Shown here: piece after piece, positions 43,385 to 53,146 of the stretch
Layout of the letters: every line of letters begins with the position of its first letter
How positions within the stretch are numbered: the stretch's first letter is position 1
Origin: Thermoanaerobacterales bacterium
Lineage (GTDB): Bacteria; Bacillota; Desulfotomaculia; Desulfotomaculales; JASEER01
Direction: 5' to 3'
Assembly (NCBI GenBank): GCA_030019475.1
Contig: JASEER010000007.1
Location: 2,358 to 66,357, forward strand
Length of the DNA: 64,000 nt
The notes under the pieces: generated by a model
What the model was told of the DNA's origin: nothing
What the model saw: only the letters and a program-made list of their open reading frames with translations
Database searches by the model: none
Position numbers and translations under genes: made by a program

Positions 43385-43420
43385 ATAAGTGGAAACCAAG
43401 TAGAAATTTATAGGGGTTAT
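43383..43420 (+). repeat. AT-rich dispersed repeat, copy 1 (mraY-murD gap)
   Basis: AAATAAGTGGAAA..TAGAAATTTATAGGGGT matches, with a one-base gap each way, the reverse complement of 61805-61841. It is strikingly AT-rich against the GC-rich surroundings and is non-coding. Confidence 0.6.
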
Positions 43421-43485
43421 ATAACAGGGATTCGCGGCTTACGTAACATTGGTGGTTGTTAAGTAACTTTCTGAGGTGAGCGGAT

Positions 43486-44853
43486 ATGCAACTTGAAGGC
43501 CGGCGGGTGCTGGTGGTCGGGGCGGGGAAAAGCGGCCTCGCCGCGGCGAATCTCCTGGCGCGGAAGGGAGCGCGCGCGACCTTGAGCGACGCCAAGGGAG
43601 CGGATGAACTGGGCGGCCGCCTCTCCGGCCTGGACGACCGGGTAACCCTTGCGTTAGGCTCCTATCCGGACGTGACGCGGGAGGCGTGGGACCTGGTGGT
43701 GGTGAGCCCGGGGGTGCCCGCGAACATCCCCCTGCTGGCTCAGGCCTACGCCGCCGGAGTGGAAGTCATCGGGGAAATGGAACTGGCCTGGCGGTTCGCC
43801 CGCGCGCCGATGGTGGCCGTTACGGGCACCAACGGCAAGACGACGACGACCGCCCTGGTCGGGGAGATCTTTCGCACCGCGGGACGGCGGACACTGGTCG
43901 CGGGGAACATCGGCACCCCTTTATCGGCGGCGGTGGAGGACTTCGGCCCGGAGGACGTAATCGTCCTTGAGGTCTCGAGTTTCCAGCTGGAGGCCGCGCC
44001 CACCGTCCGGCCGCACGTGGCCCTGATCCTGAACATCACCCCGGACCACCTGGACCGCCACGGAAACATGACCGCCTACACCGCGGCCAAAGCGCGGATC
44101 TTCGCCAATCAGGGGCCGGATGACTGGACGATCCTGAACGCCGACGACCCGCCGACGGCGGCCCTTGCGGCGTCATCGCCGGGACGGGTCATATTCTTCA
44201 GCCGCCGACATAGACTGGAGCTAGGCGTTTTTGTCCATCAGGGCCGGATTGTGGTCAACGGGGGAGGGCCGGAAGGCCCGCAGACCGTCTGCCCGGTGAA
44301 CGCGCTCCGCATTCCCGGCGCCCATAACCTGGAGAACGCGCTGGCTGCGGTGGGAGCCGCATGGGCGATGGACGTCCCTGTCGAGACCGTAGCCCGGGCC
44401 CTGCAAGCCTTTCAAGGAGTGCCGCACCGGCTGGAGTTGGTAGGTGTCGTCTCCGGCGTAAGGTTTATAAACGACTCCAAGGGCACCAACCCCGACGCGT
44501 CCATCAAAGCCCTGGAAGCCTTTACGGATCCGATCGTGCTCATCGCCGGGGGGCGTAACAAAGGCAACGACTTTCGGCCCTTCGCCGCCCGCTTCAGGGA
44601 CAAGGTGCGGGCCCTGGTCGTGCTTGGGGAGGCCGCGGACGAGATCGCCCGCGCCGCGGCCGAAGCCGGGTTGCGGGAGATCAGGTCCGCTCCCGACCTG
44701 CCGTCGGCCGTGCGTGCTGCCGCGGAACTGGCGCGGCCCGGGGACATAGTGCTGCTCTCGCCGGCCTGTGCCAGTTGGGACATGTTCAGGAACTACGAGG
44801 AGAGGGGCGACCTGTTCCGGCGGGCTGTAACGGAGATGGCGGAAGGCTCGTGA
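43486..44853 (+). CDS. murD: UDP-MurNAc-L-alanine:D-glutamate ligase
   Basis: 455 aa. N-terminal LVVGAGKSGLAAANLL nucleotide-binding fold, central ATP site VAVTGTNGKTTTTALV, and C-terminal INDSKGTNPDASIKAL. GAGGTGA before the ATG. Confidence 0.96.
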   Translation: MQLEGRRVLVVGAGKSGLAAANLLARKGARATLSDAKGADELGGRLSGLDDRVTLALGSYPDVTREAWDLVVVSPGVPANIPLLAQAYAAGVEVIGEMELAWRFARAPMVAVTGTNGKTTTTALVGEIFRTAGRRTLVAGNIGTPLSAAVEDFGPEDVIVLEVSSFQLEAAPTVRPHVALILNITPDHLDRHGNMTAYTAAKARIFANQGPDDWTILNADDPPTAALAASSPGRVIFFSRRHRLELGVFVHQGRIVVNGGGPEGPQTVCPVNALRIPGAHNLENALAAVGAAWAMDVPVETVARALQAFQGVPHRLELVGVVSGVRFINDSKGTNPDASIKALEAFTDPIVLIAGGRNKGNDFRPFAARFRDKVRALVVLGEAADEIARAAAEAGLREIRSAPDLPSAVRAAAELARPGDIVLLSPACASWDMFRNYEERGDLFRRAVTEMAEGS

Positions 44854-44879
44854 ACCGGTAGGGAGGAGGAGACGGGCGG

Positions 44880-45992
44880 ATGCCGCTGGTGCCACCGAAG
44901 AAGGGGCCCCCTGATTTTCTGCTCTTTATCACGGTGTTGATGCTCCTGGCGGTCGGCGTGATTATGGTCCTGAGCGCCAGCGAGTATGCCACGCTGGTCA
45001 ACTACCGGGACAGTTTCTACTTCTTTAAGCGGCAACTGGCCTGGGCATTGCTGGGACTGGGTGCGATGTGGTTCACAATGCGGGTGGACTACTGGAAGTG
45101 GCGCCAGTGGGCCGGGTGGCTCATTATCGGGTCTTTCGTCCTACTGATCCTCGTGCTTATTCCGGGAATAGGCGTCGAGGCCTACGGCGCGCGGCGGTGG
45201 CTGGGTTTCGGCTCATTCACCGTCCAGCCCTCGGAGCTGGCCAAGTTCTGCGTCATCATCTTCTGCGCCTTCGGCCTGGCGCGGCAGAGACACTACATCG
45301 CGAATTTCCGCCGCGGCGTCCTGCCCTTCCTGGCCGTGGGCGGGCTGGCGTCCCTGCTGATCGTGGTGCAGCCGGACCTTGGTACGGCGATCACCATGGC
45401 CGGGACGGTGTTCATCATGCTTTTCGCCGCCGGTGCCTCCTTGCGTGCCCTGGGCGGCCTGGCGGGACTTGGTGTAGCCGGAATCGCGCTGGCGATCTAC
45501 CTGGAACCGTACCGCATGCGGCGGCTCACCTCGTTCCTGGACCCCTGGAAGGACGCCCAGGATACCGGTTTCCAGATCATCCAGTCCCTTTACGCCCTGG
45601 GGTCCGGGGGCCTTTTCGGCGCGGGCCTGGGGCAGGGCAAACAGAAGTTCCTTTACCTGCCGGCGCAGCATACGGATTTCATCTTCGCCGTCATCGGGGA
45701 GGAACTGGGTTTTGTCGGGTGTTCCCTGGTCATTATTCTCTTCGCGCTCTTTGTCTGGCGCGGGCTGCGCGTCGCGGTGGCCGCTCCCGACGCCTTCTCC
45801 AGCCTGCTGGCGACGGGCGTGACGGCCGGCATCGCCCTGCAGGCCATCATCAACATCGGCGTGGTTACGGGAAGTATGCCGGTCACCGGCATTACCTTGC
45901 CGTTCATCAGTTTCGGTGGGACTTCGTTGCTGTTCACAATGGCGGGGGTAGGAGTCCTGCTGAACATCTCGAAGTATGCCCAGGCCAGGTAG
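44880..45992 (+). CDS. ftsW: SEDS septal glycosyltransferase FtsW/SpoVE
   Basis: 370 aa with about ten membrane segments. QPDLGTAITMAG, the DTGFQIIQSLYALGSGGLFGAGLG loop, HTDFIFAVIGEELGF and ITLPFISFGGTSLLF are family hallmarks. It polymerises septal glycan with the PBP at 37265. ATG 44880 with GGGAGGAGG about 9 nt upstream. Confidence 0.94.
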   Translation: MPLVPPKKGPPDFLLFITVLMLLAVGVIMVLSASEYATLVNYRDSFYFFKRQLAWALLGLGAMWFTMRVDYWKWRQWAGWLIIGSFVLLILVLIPGIGVEAYGARRWLGFGSFTVQPSELAKFCVIIFCAFGLARQRHYIANFRRGVLPFLAVGGLASLLIVVQPDLGTAITMAGTVFIMLFAAGASLRALGGLAGLGVAGIALAIYLEPYRMRRLTSFLDPWKDAQDTGFQIIQSLYALGSGGLFGAGLGQGKQKFLYLPAQHTDFIFAVIGEELGFVGCSLVIILFALFVWRGLRVAVAAPDAFSSLLATGVTAGIALQAIINIGVVTGSMPVTGITLPFISFGGTSLLFTMAGVGVLLNISKYAQAR

Positions 45993-46019
45993 GATGCTAA
46001 CGAAGGGTGGAAATTCCCG

Positions 46020-47162
46020 TTGCGCGTGATCATCGCCGGAGGCGGCACAGGGGGTCACATCTACCCGGCCCTGGCCATTGCGGGGGGCCTCAGACAGCGC
46101 CATCCGGAGGCCGAGATCCTCTACGTCGGCACGAGCCGCGGAATGGAAGCCGATCTCGTGCCGCGCGCCGGGTTTCCATTCACCACCATCCCGGTGGCCG
46201 GGCTGAAACGCCGGCTCTCGCCGTCCAACATCATGGCCTTGTGGCAGGCGGGACAGGGGTTCCTGGCCTCACGGGCCATACTGCGCGATTTCGCGCCGCA
46301 GGTGGTGGTAGGCACGGGGGGTTACGTTTGCGGGCCGGTCATTCTCGCGGCGGCCCTCTCCCGGGTCCCCACTCTGATCCATGAGCAGAACGCCCTGCCG
46401 GGCCTGACCAACCGCCTGCTCTCCCGCTTCGCCACGAAGACGGCCCTGACCTTCATCGAGGCCCGCCGCCACCTCCCGCCGGGGGCGCGGGTCATCCTCA
46501 CCGGGCTGCCGGTACGGCCGGAGATCCTGGGGGCGCGGCGGGACGAGGCGCGTGCCGCTCTGGGCGCGGCGGCGGGGGAGTTCGTGCTCGTCTCCTTCGG
46601 GGGGAGCCTCGGCGCGCAGAGTATCAACAGCGCCTACCGGGATGTAGTGCGCGCGTTTGCGGGGCGAAAGGGTTTTCGCCTGTTTCATGCCACCGGGGAA
46701 CAGGGCTATTCGGCTTTCATTGAAGACCTGCACGCGACGGGGCTGGACCCGGACTCGTTGCCGAACGTGACCGTCGCCCCCTACTTCCATGCCATCGCAG
46801 GGCTCCTGGCGGCCGCCGACCTCGTAATCTGCCGCGCGGGGGCTTCTACGATCGCCGAGCTTACGGTGCTGGGACTACCCAGCATCTTGATTCCGTATCC
46901 TTACGCCACGGGCAACCATCAGGAATACAATGCCCGGGCCCTGGAACGGCGGGGAGCGGCCGTCGTGATCCGGGACGCCGATCTGGATGGGGCGGCGCTG
47001 GTATCGATGATCACCTCCCTGGCGCGGGCCGACGAGGAACGGCGGGCGGCCATGGCCGCCGCCGCCCGTGCGCTGGGCAAACCGCGGGCGTTGGAAAACC
47101 TTCTCGACGCCATCGACCGCCTGGCCCGATCCTCCCGGGACAAGGGTCGTGGTTGTCAGTAG
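46020..47162 (+). CDS. murG: UDP-GlcNAc:lipid I N-acetylglucosaminyltransferase
   Basis: 380 aa GT28 enzyme that completes lipid II on the inner membrane face. GGGTGGHIYPALAIA near the start, GGSLGAQSINSAY and the C-domain SRAGASTIAEL-type stretch (CRAGASTIAELTVLGLPSILIPYPYA). TTG 46020 with AGGGTGG 9 nt upstream. Confidence 0.96.
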   Translation: MRVIIAGGGTGGHIYPALAIAGGLRQRHPEAEILYVGTSRGMEADLVPRAGFPFTTIPVAGLKRRLSPSNIMALWQAGQGFLASRAILRDFAPQVVVGTGGYVCGPVILAAALSRVPTLIHEQNALPGLTNRLLSRFATKTALTFIEARRHLPPGARVILTGLPVRPEILGARRDEARAALGAAAGEFVLVSFGGSLGAQSINSAYRDVVRAFAGRKGFRLFHATGEQGYSAFIEDLHATGLDPDSLPNVTVAPYFHAIAGLLAAADLVICRAGASTIAELTVLGLPSILIPYPYATGNHQEYNARALERRGAAVVIRDADLDGAALVSMITSLARADEERRAAMAAAARALGKPRALENLLDAIDRLARSSRDKGRGCQ

Positions 47163-47182
47163 ATCGGCTTGGGCGTTATACT
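47153..47182 (+). promoter_or_regulatory. Sigma-A-type promoter before murC
   Basis: TTGTCA (47153-47158), 18 nt, TATACT (47177-47182), at the very end of murG. It gives a leader of about 110 nt to murC. Confidence 0.45.
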
Positions 47183-47297
47183 TATACCGGTTCATAAGCA
47201 TTGGGCACGGATGGACAAGTCCCGTCACCCTTTGCCACGGGCCCTGCATAGTATGACAGCACAGGAGCAGGCCCCCGATCAGGAAGGAGAGAGGTCA

Positions 47298-48677
47298 GTG
47301 CCATTGATTCCCCAGCGCGTGCATTTTGTCGGTATCGGTGGGGTGGGGATGAGTGCCATCGCCAGGGTCCTCCTGGACTTTGGAACGAAGGTCAGCGGCT
47401 CGGACCTGAAGAAGTCTCCGACTACGGATCGCCTGCAGGCTCTGGGGGCCCGGGTTTATTACGGGCACGCTCCGGAAAACCTCGGTGAGGCTGAACTGGT
47501 GGTGATCTCCGCTGCCGTACGGCCTGACAACCCCGAGGTGGTAGCCGCGCGGCGAAGAGGCCTGCCCGTGGTGCCGCGGGCCGAGATGCTGGCCCGCCTG
47601 ATGCGTCGGCAGAGGGGCATCGCCATCGCCGGGGCCCACGGGAAGACGACCACCACGGCGATGGTGGCCCATCTCCTTTTACGCACCGGCTTTGACCCTA
47701 CGATCCTTATCGGGGGCGACTCCAGGGACCTCGGGGAGAACGCCCGTACGGGACGGGGTGAGTATCTGGTCGCCGAGGCTGACGAGTCCGACGGCTCCTT
47801 TCTGCTGCTGAACCCCGAAATCATCGTCGTCACCAACGTCGAGAACGACCACCTGGATTATTACCAGACCGTCGAGAACATCGAGCGAACCTTCAGCGCC
47901 TTCATCGGACGAGTGCCGTCACACGGACTGGCCGTCCTGTGCCACGACGACCCGTTCCTGCGCCGCCTGGCGCTGGAACTGAGGGTTCCCGTCCTGACCT
48001 ATGGCACCAGCCCCGATGCCGACTACGTCCTCGCCGCTCCGCGGGTGAACGGGGTGGGGACATGGGCGGAAGTCTACTACGGTGCCCGGCACTTGGGGCG
48101 CCTGGAGCTTCTGGTACCGGGCATGCATAACCTGAAGAACGCCCTGGCGGCTACCGCCGTGGGGCTTCATCTGGGCCTGGAGTTTGCCGAGATCGCGCAG
48201 GTATTGGCCTCTTTCCATGGGGTCAAGCGCCGCTTTGAGTTGATCGGCGAAGCGCAGGGGGTACGCATCGTGGACGATTACGCCCACCATCCGACCGAAA
48301 TCGCCGCCACCCTGGCGGCGGCCCGCCATGCCGTGGGGGGGGGACGGGTGATAGCCGTCTTCCAGCCCCACCGCTACAGCAGGACGCTTTTCCTGCACGA
48401 GGACTTCGGGCGGGCCTTCGGCGCCGCCGACCTCGTCTTCCTGAACGGGATCTACGGTGCGGGCGAGGCCCCGATCAAGGGCGTTTCGGCCGCCATGATC
48501 GCCGATGCCGTCGGACGGCATCGTGACGCCGTCCCTCCGCTTTACGAATCGCGCGAGGAACTGGTCGAGAAAGTGGCGGGCGTGGTGCGCAAGGGGGATC
48601 TGGTCCTGACGATGGGCGCGGGTGATATCTGGAAGGCCGGCGTGGCGCTATTGGAAAAGCTGGGGGGGAAAAGGTGA
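47298..48677 (+). CDS. murC: UDP-MurNAc:L-alanine ligase
   Basis: 459 aa from GTG 47298 (AAGGAG 8 nt upstream; ATG 47253 is an in-frame alternative). VHFVGIGGVGMSAIARVLL, P-loop AGAHGKTTTTAMV and DDYAHHPTEIAATL. It overlaps murB by 4 nt. Confidence 0.95.
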   Translation: MPLIPQRVHFVGIGGVGMSAIARVLLDFGTKVSGSDLKKSPTTDRLQALGARVYYGHAPENLGEAELVVISAAVRPDNPEVVAARRRGLPVVPRAEMLARLMRRQRGIAIAGAHGKTTTTAMVAHLLLRTGFDPTILIGGDSRDLGENARTGRGEYLVAEADESDGSFLLLNPEIIVVTNVENDHLDYYQTVENIERTFSAFIGRVPSHGLAVLCHDDPFLRRLALELRVPVLTYGTSPDADYVLAAPRVNGVGTWAEVYYGARHLGRLELLVPGMHNLKNALAATAVGLHLGLEFAEIAQVLASFHGVKRRFELIGEAQGVRIVDDYAHHPTEIAATLAAARHAVGGGRVIAVFQPHRYSRTLFLHEDFGRAFGAADLVFLNGIYGAGEAPIKGVSAAMIADAVGRHRDAVPPLYESREELVEKVAGVVRKGDLVLTMGAGDIWKAGVALLEKLGGKR

Positions 48678-49582
48678 AGGATCTGGCGGCGTACCTCGCC
48701 CGGCGCCTGTCCGGCGAGGTGCGCGTTGATGAGCCGATGGCCCGCCATACCACCTGGCGGATCGGCGGCCCGGCCGACCTGTTTATCGAACCCGCCGGGG
48801 TGGAGGAACTGGCCTTTGTCCTGCGTTACCTGCGGGAGCAAGGGGTGCCGACGGCGGTCATCGGCAACGGCTCGAACCTGCTGGTCGCCGACTCCGGCGT
48901 GTGCGGGGCGGTGGTCAAGCTGGGGACACGGATGGGGCGCATCGAAGTGGAAGGGACGCGCATCCGGGCCGAGGCCGGGGCGCGCCTCGCGCGGGTGGCG
49001 GGCGCGGCGATGCGCGTCGGCTTGAGCGGCTTTGAGTTCACCACCGGTATTCCCGCTTCGGTGGGCGGAGCGATAATGATGAACGCCGGGGCGCATGACC
49101 GGTCCATGGCCGACGTTGTCGGGCGGGTGACGGTTCTGGATACCGCCGGACGCCTGATGACGCGCACGGCGCAGGAGTGCGGCTTCGGGTACCGGCAGAC
49201 GGTGTTGCAGCGCGAAGGCCTTATCGTGGTCGAGGCCGCATTACGCGGTACGCCGCGGAACCCGGCCGAGATCCGGGAGGAGATGGGGGAGCTTCTCCGC
49301 CGCCGCCGTTGTGTGCAGCCGCTGGAATACCCGAGCGCAGGCAGTGTCTTCAAGAACCCGCCCGGGGACGCGGCGGGCCGCCTGATCGACCGGGCGGGGG
49401 GTAAGGGCCTGCGCGTCGGGGACGCCGAGGTTTCCATACGCCATGCGAACTTCATCGTCAATCTTGGCTCGGCGAAGGCGCGGGACGTACGGGAGCTGAT
49501 CGCGCGCGTCCGGGAATTGGTGGCGGCGCGCTTTGGGATTACTCTGGAACTGGAGGTGAAGCTTCTCGGGGAGGATCCGTAG
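48674..49582 (+). CDS. murB: UDP-N-acetylenolpyruvylglucosamine reductase
   Basis: 302 aa FAD enzyme. TTWRIGGPADLFIEP, GNGSNLLVAD (flavin site), GIPASVGGAIMMNAGAHDRSM and the catalytic-serine region YPSAGSVFKNPPG mark a type II MurB. The GTG start overlaps the murC stop. Confidence 0.96.
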   Translation: MKDLAAYLARRLSGEVRVDEPMARHTTWRIGGPADLFIEPAGVEELAFVLRYLREQGVPTAVIGNGSNLLVADSGVCGAVVKLGTRMGRIEVEGTRIRAEAGARLARVAGAAMRVGLSGFEFTTGIPASVGGAIMMNAGAHDRSMADVVGRVTVLDTAGRLMTRTAQECGFGYRQTVLQREGLIVVEAALRGTPRNPAEIREEMGELLRRRRCVQPLEYPSAGSVFKNPPGDAAGRLIDRAGGKGLRVGDAEVSIRHANFIVNLGSAKARDVRELIARVRELVAARFGITLELEVKLLGEDP

Positions 49583-49616
49583 AAGACCGCATGACTTTTT
49601 GCGGGCGGGGTGAAAG

Positions 49617-50870
49617 ATGGACCGGATCATTATCAAGGGCGGCCGCCCTCTCATGGGGGCGGTGCGGGTAAGCGGCGCGAAGAACGCCGTACTTCCGATT
49701 ATCGCGGCGACTCTGTTGTGTCAAGGGGAATGTGTGATCCAGGATGTGCCGAGGTTGAAGGACGTGCAGGTTATGCTCGCCGTCCTGGAACACCTCGGCG
49801 CAACAGTTTCATGGGAAGGGGACGTGCTGCGCGTCGACACCTCGGTTATCAACTCCAATGAGGTTTCGGAGGAGCTGATGCGCGAGATGCGGGCCTCGAA
49901 CCTGTTCCTGGGGCCGCTTCTCGGGCGCTTCGGGCGGGCGCGCATTTCCCATCCCGGGGGCTGCAACATCGGTTCCCGGCCTATGGATCTGCACCTTAAA
50001 GGGATACAGATCCTGGGGGCGCGGATCTTGGACCACCACGGGTATATCACGGCGGAGGCGCCGGACCTTGTGGGCCGGGATGTTCATCTGGACTTCCCCA
50101 GCGTGGGGGCGACGGAGAACATCATGATGGCCGCCGTTTTCGCCCAGGGGACGACGCTGATCCATAACGCCGCGAAGGAGCCGGAGATCGTCGACCTGCA
50201 GAACTTCCTCAACAACGCCGGGGCCTCGATCAAGGGGGCCGGTACCGGTACCATCCGCATCGAGGGCATGGCGCGCCTCGGCAACTGCCGGCACCAGGTC
50301 ATACCGGACCGTATTGAGGCGGGGACCCACCTGGTGGCGGGCGCCATCACCGGCGGCGACGTCACGGTGACCAACGTGATTCCAGAACACGTCGAGCCGG
50401 TGATCGCCAAGCTGCGCGAGGCCGGGGTCGAGGTGACCGTGAAAGATGACTCGGTACGCGTGCGCGCCCGTGGACGGACCCAGGCGGTGGACATCAAGAC
50501 AATGCCCTACCCCGGGTTCCCAACCGATATGCAGGCGCCTTTTCTGGCCTTTCTCTGTCTTTGCGAGGGCACCAGCGTGGTCCACGAGACCATCTTCGAA
50601 GACCGGTTCAAGCACGTGCCGGAGCTTCGGCGGATGGGCGCCTCGGTGAAGATCGAGGGGCAGACGGCGATCGTCCGCGGTATGGCCTACCTGGGGGGCG
50701 CGACGGTTCAGGCCACCGACCTCCGGGCGGGGGCGGCCCTGGTTCTGGCCGGGCTGGCCGCCGAAAACACGACGGTGATCGAACAGCCCCTGCACATCGA
50801 CCGGGGATATGACGACCTGGTGGGTAAATACCAGAAACTGGGTGCTATGATTACCAGGGAGCGGGACTAA
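49617..50870 (+). CDS. murA: UDP-GlcNAc 1-carboxyvinyltransferase
   Basis: 417 aa; first committed step of peptidoglycan synthesis. The PEP-reacting cysteine is Cys116 in SHPGGCNIGSRP, so the enzyme should be fosfomycin-sensitive in type. KNAVLPIIAATLL at the N-terminus. A terminator overlaps its stop. Confidence 0.96.
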   Translation: MDRIIIKGGRPLMGAVRVSGAKNAVLPIIAATLLCQGECVIQDVPRLKDVQVMLAVLEHLGATVSWEGDVLRVDTSVINSNEVSEELMREMRASNLFLGPLLGRFGRARISHPGGCNIGSRPMDLHLKGIQILGARILDHHGYITAEAPDLVGRDVHLDFPSVGATENIMMAAVFAQGTTLIHNAAKEPEIVDLQNFLNNAGASIKGAGTGTIRIEGMARLGNCRHQVIPDRIEAGTHLVAGAITGGDVTVTNVIPEHVEPVIAKLREAGVEVTVKDDSVRVRARGRTQAVDIKTMPYPGFPTDMQAPFLAFLCLCEGTSVVHETIFEDRFKHVPELRRMGASVKIEGQTAIVRGMAYLGGATVQATDLRAGAALVLAGLAAENTTVIEQPLHIDRGYDDLVGKYQKLGAMITRERD

Positions 50871-50888
50871 CCCCGCCGTTTTTTGCTT
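50861..50888 (+). terminator. Terminator overlapping the murA stop
   Basis: GCGGG (50861-50865) pairs with CCCGC (50872-50876) around the stop codon, followed by CGTTTTTTGC. The stem is short. Confidence 0.55.
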
Positions 50889-50894
50889 TGCTCT

Positions 50895-50924
50895 TGGACA
50901 GGCCCCCTGGGCCGGCGTTATAAT
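50895..50924 (+). promoter_or_regulatory. Sigma-A promoter of ftsQ
   Basis: TGGACA (50895-50900), 18-nt spacer, perfect TATAAT (50919-50924), 25 nt before the ftsQ start. Confidence 0.6.
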
Positions 50925-50949
50925 TAATTGGTCAGGGAGGGGTACCCGC

Positions 50950-51654
50950 GTGGCGGAACGTCGCTTTAACTGGTGGGAAAGTGTTTTTTTCGCGGCGCTG
51001 GTCCTGGTGGCCGCCTTCATCCTCATCCGTTCCTCCCTGTTCGAGGTGCGCCAGGTTACCGTCCGGGGCAACGTCCTCCTCCCGGCGCGCCAGGTCGTGG
51101 AGGCCAGCGGGATCGCCCTGGGCACCAACATCTTCCGCGTGCAGCTTGCCGAGGCACAGGCCAGGCTCAAGGGCCTGGCCCTTGTCAAGGAAGCGCGTTT
51201 GAGCCGCGACCTGCCGGGCACGGTTGTTATCGAAATCACCGAGCGCCGGCCGGTAGCGCTGATAAACATCCGGGGCCGTTATTGGAGCGTGGCCGAGGAC
51301 GGGGTACCCCTGCGCGAGGAGTCGCTGGGCGCCCGCGACTTGCCCCTGATTACCGGGGTCGCTCCCGAAGGCCCCGGTCTCGGCCGGGTACTGAGGATCG
51401 TCGCCGCTTTTCCCGGCCAAGCCGTGGCGGAACTCTCGGAAATCCACGTGCGGCCCGACCGGTGCCTGGTCGCTTACACCCTGGAAGGTATTGAGGTGCA
51501 CCTGGGGACGGCAGAAAAGCCGTGGGCGCAGGGTTCTATGTTATTGAGTATCCTTCACGCGGTACGGCGTGACGGCCGCCCGGTGACCTATATAGACTTG
51601 TCGGACCCGGAGAAGGCGGTGGTGATGTATGCTGAAAACGGCCTGGATGGCTAA
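50950..51654 (+). CDS. ftsQ: Divisome protein FtsQ/DivIB
   Basis: 234 aa: short cytoplasmic N-terminus, one membrane segment (VFFAALVLVAAFILI), a POTRA domain (SLFEVRQVTVRGNVLLPARQVVEASGI) and the FtsQ beta domain with SRDLPGTVVIEITERRPVALI. GTG with GGGAGGGG 7 nt upstream. It overlaps the next gene by 26 nt. Confidence 0.93.
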   Translation: MAERRFNWWESVFFAALVLVAAFILIRSSLFEVRQVTVRGNVLLPARQVVEASGIALGTNIFRVQLAEAQARLKGLALVKEARLSRDLPGTVVIEITERRPVALINIRGRYWSVAEDGVPLREESLGARDLPLITGVAPEGPGLGRVLRIVAAFPGQAVAELSEIHVRPDRCLVAYTLEGIEVHLGTAEKPWAQGSMLLSILHAVRRDGRPVTYIDLSDPEKAVVMYAENGLDG

Positions 51655-52360
51655 CATCAAGAGCGTCCAGTGGGGCGTGGTCCTGGTCGCCTTGACTCTG
51701 GGGGTAATGCTCTCGCTCCAGTTTCGTTTCGCCGACGAGAGTTCACGCACTTTAACCATTCAGCGAGTCCAACAGCTGAAGGCCGAACTGGACCGGGAGA
51801 CGGCGGAGCGTGACCGCCTGCAGGCGCGTCTCGAGGACCTGCGCCGGCAGCTGGACCAGGTCACGGCCAACCCCGCGCTCAGCCGGTTACGCGGCGAGCT
51901 GGACACCCTGGGGATCCAGGCAGGGGTAGCGGCCGTTGCCGGACCGGGGGTGGAAGTGACCTTGAACGACAGTGAGGCCCCTCTCCAGCCGGGGCAGGAC
52001 CCTAACTTCTACGTCCTGCACGACGAGGACCTCCTGAAGGTCATCAACGAACTCCGGGCCGCGGGAGCGGAGGCGCTGGCGATCAACGGCGAGCGTATCC
52101 TGGCCACCACCGAGATCCGCTGCAACGGCCCGGTGGTCATCGTCAACAGGACCAGGCACCTGGCGGCCCCGTTCGTCGTGTCCGCCATCGGTGATCCGGA
52201 TACGCTGGTGTCAGCCCTGAAGATGAAGGGCGGGGTCCTCGATATCCTTGGTTTCTGGGGCATCAAGTCCACGGTGAAGAAGGTCTCCCGCGTCCAAATC
52301 CCGGCCTATTCGGGCGCCGTCAGCCTGCAGTACGCGCGTCCCAAGGGAGGGGAGGGCTAA
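51629..52360 (+). CDS. DUF881 family protein (YlxW/YlxX type), copy 1
   Basis: 243 aa: one membrane segment, a coiled coil (VQQLKAELDRETAERDRLQARLEDLRRQL), then the DUF881 domain (LLKVINELRAAGAEALAINGERI). Extracellular; found between ftsQ and ftsZ in many Firmicutes, function unproven. ATG 51629 or Met7 at 51647. Confidence 0.88.
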   Translation: MLKTAWMANIKSVQWGVVLVALTLGVMLSLQFRFADESSRTLTIQRVQQLKAELDRETAERDRLQARLEDLRRQLDQVTANPALSRLRGELDTLGIQAGVAAVAGPGVEVTLNDSEAPLQPGQDPNFYVLHDEDLLKVINELRAAGAEALAINGERILATTEIRCNGPVVIVNRTRHLAAPFVVSAIGDPDTLVSALKMKGGVLDILGFWGIKSTVKKVSRVQIPAYSGAVSLQYARPKGGEG

Positions 52361-52366
52361 GGCGCC

Positions 52367-53095
52367 ATGGCCAGCAAGTATTCGATCGGCGTTGTGGCCC
52401 TTCTCCTGGGGCTGATGATGGCCTTTCAGTTCCGTACCAGCGCGCTGCCGCCGGCCACCGTCTCGGCCGACCGGGTCCAGGGCCTGACCATGGAACTGAA
52501 GGACCTGACGGCGGAACGGATGAGCATCGAGGCCGAGATTCGCGACCTGGAAAGCCGGCTGTCGGCGGCGCGGAAGGGCAACGACGAGTTGGAAGTGGCC
52601 CTGCGCAAGGAGATCGAGCGTACCAAGGTGATGGCCGGTGTTACGCCGGTGGAGGGCCCGGGCATCGAGGTCATCCTGCGCAACCCTCCGCCCACGGATG
52701 GGACGTTGGGCGGTGGCGGTGATCATCTGTTCACGGTACGCGACGAGGATCTGCTGCGCGCCGCCAACGAACTGCGGGCGGCCGGAGCCGAGGCCCTGGC
52801 GATCAACGGCCAGCGCCTGACCGGATCCTCGGAGATCAGGCTGGCGGGGGCCTTCATCAACGTCAACATGAACCGTATCACGCCCCCTTACAGGATCCAG
52901 GCTATCGGCGACCCGGAGGCCCTCCGTGCCGCCCTGGAGATGACCGACGGCCTGGCCGCGGCGTTGCGCGAATGGGGCGTGGATGTGGAGATCAAGACCC
53001 ATCCACATATTGAAATCCCGGGCTATCAGGGCCCCAGCACACTTCTCTTCGCGCAGCCCGTGAGGGGGCAGTCTGCGAAAACGGAAGGGTCCTAA
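52367..53095 (+). CDS. DUF881 family protein (YlxW/YlxX type), copy 2
   Basis: 242 aa with the same plan: an N-terminal membrane segment, a coiled coil around residues 40-90 and the DUF881 core DLLRAANELRAAGAEALAINGQRL. It lies 6 nt after copy 1, a tandem paralogue as in Bacillus (ylxW-ylxX). Confidence 0.88.
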   Translation: MASKYSIGVVALLLGLMMAFQFRTSALPPATVSADRVQGLTMELKDLTAERMSIEAEIRDLESRLSAARKGNDELEVALRKEIERTKVMAGVTPVEGPGIEVILRNPPPTDGTLGGGGDHLFTVRDEDLLRAANELRAAGAEALAINGQRLTGSSEIRLAGAFINVNMNRITPPYRIQAIGDPEALRAALEMTDGLAAALREWGVDVEIKTHPHIEIPGYQGPSTLLFAQPVRGQSAKTEGS

Positions 53096-53146
53096 ACAAA
53101 GAAAGCCGGGTTGTCCGGCCTTTGCGGGAAGAGGAGGAACCGAAGA

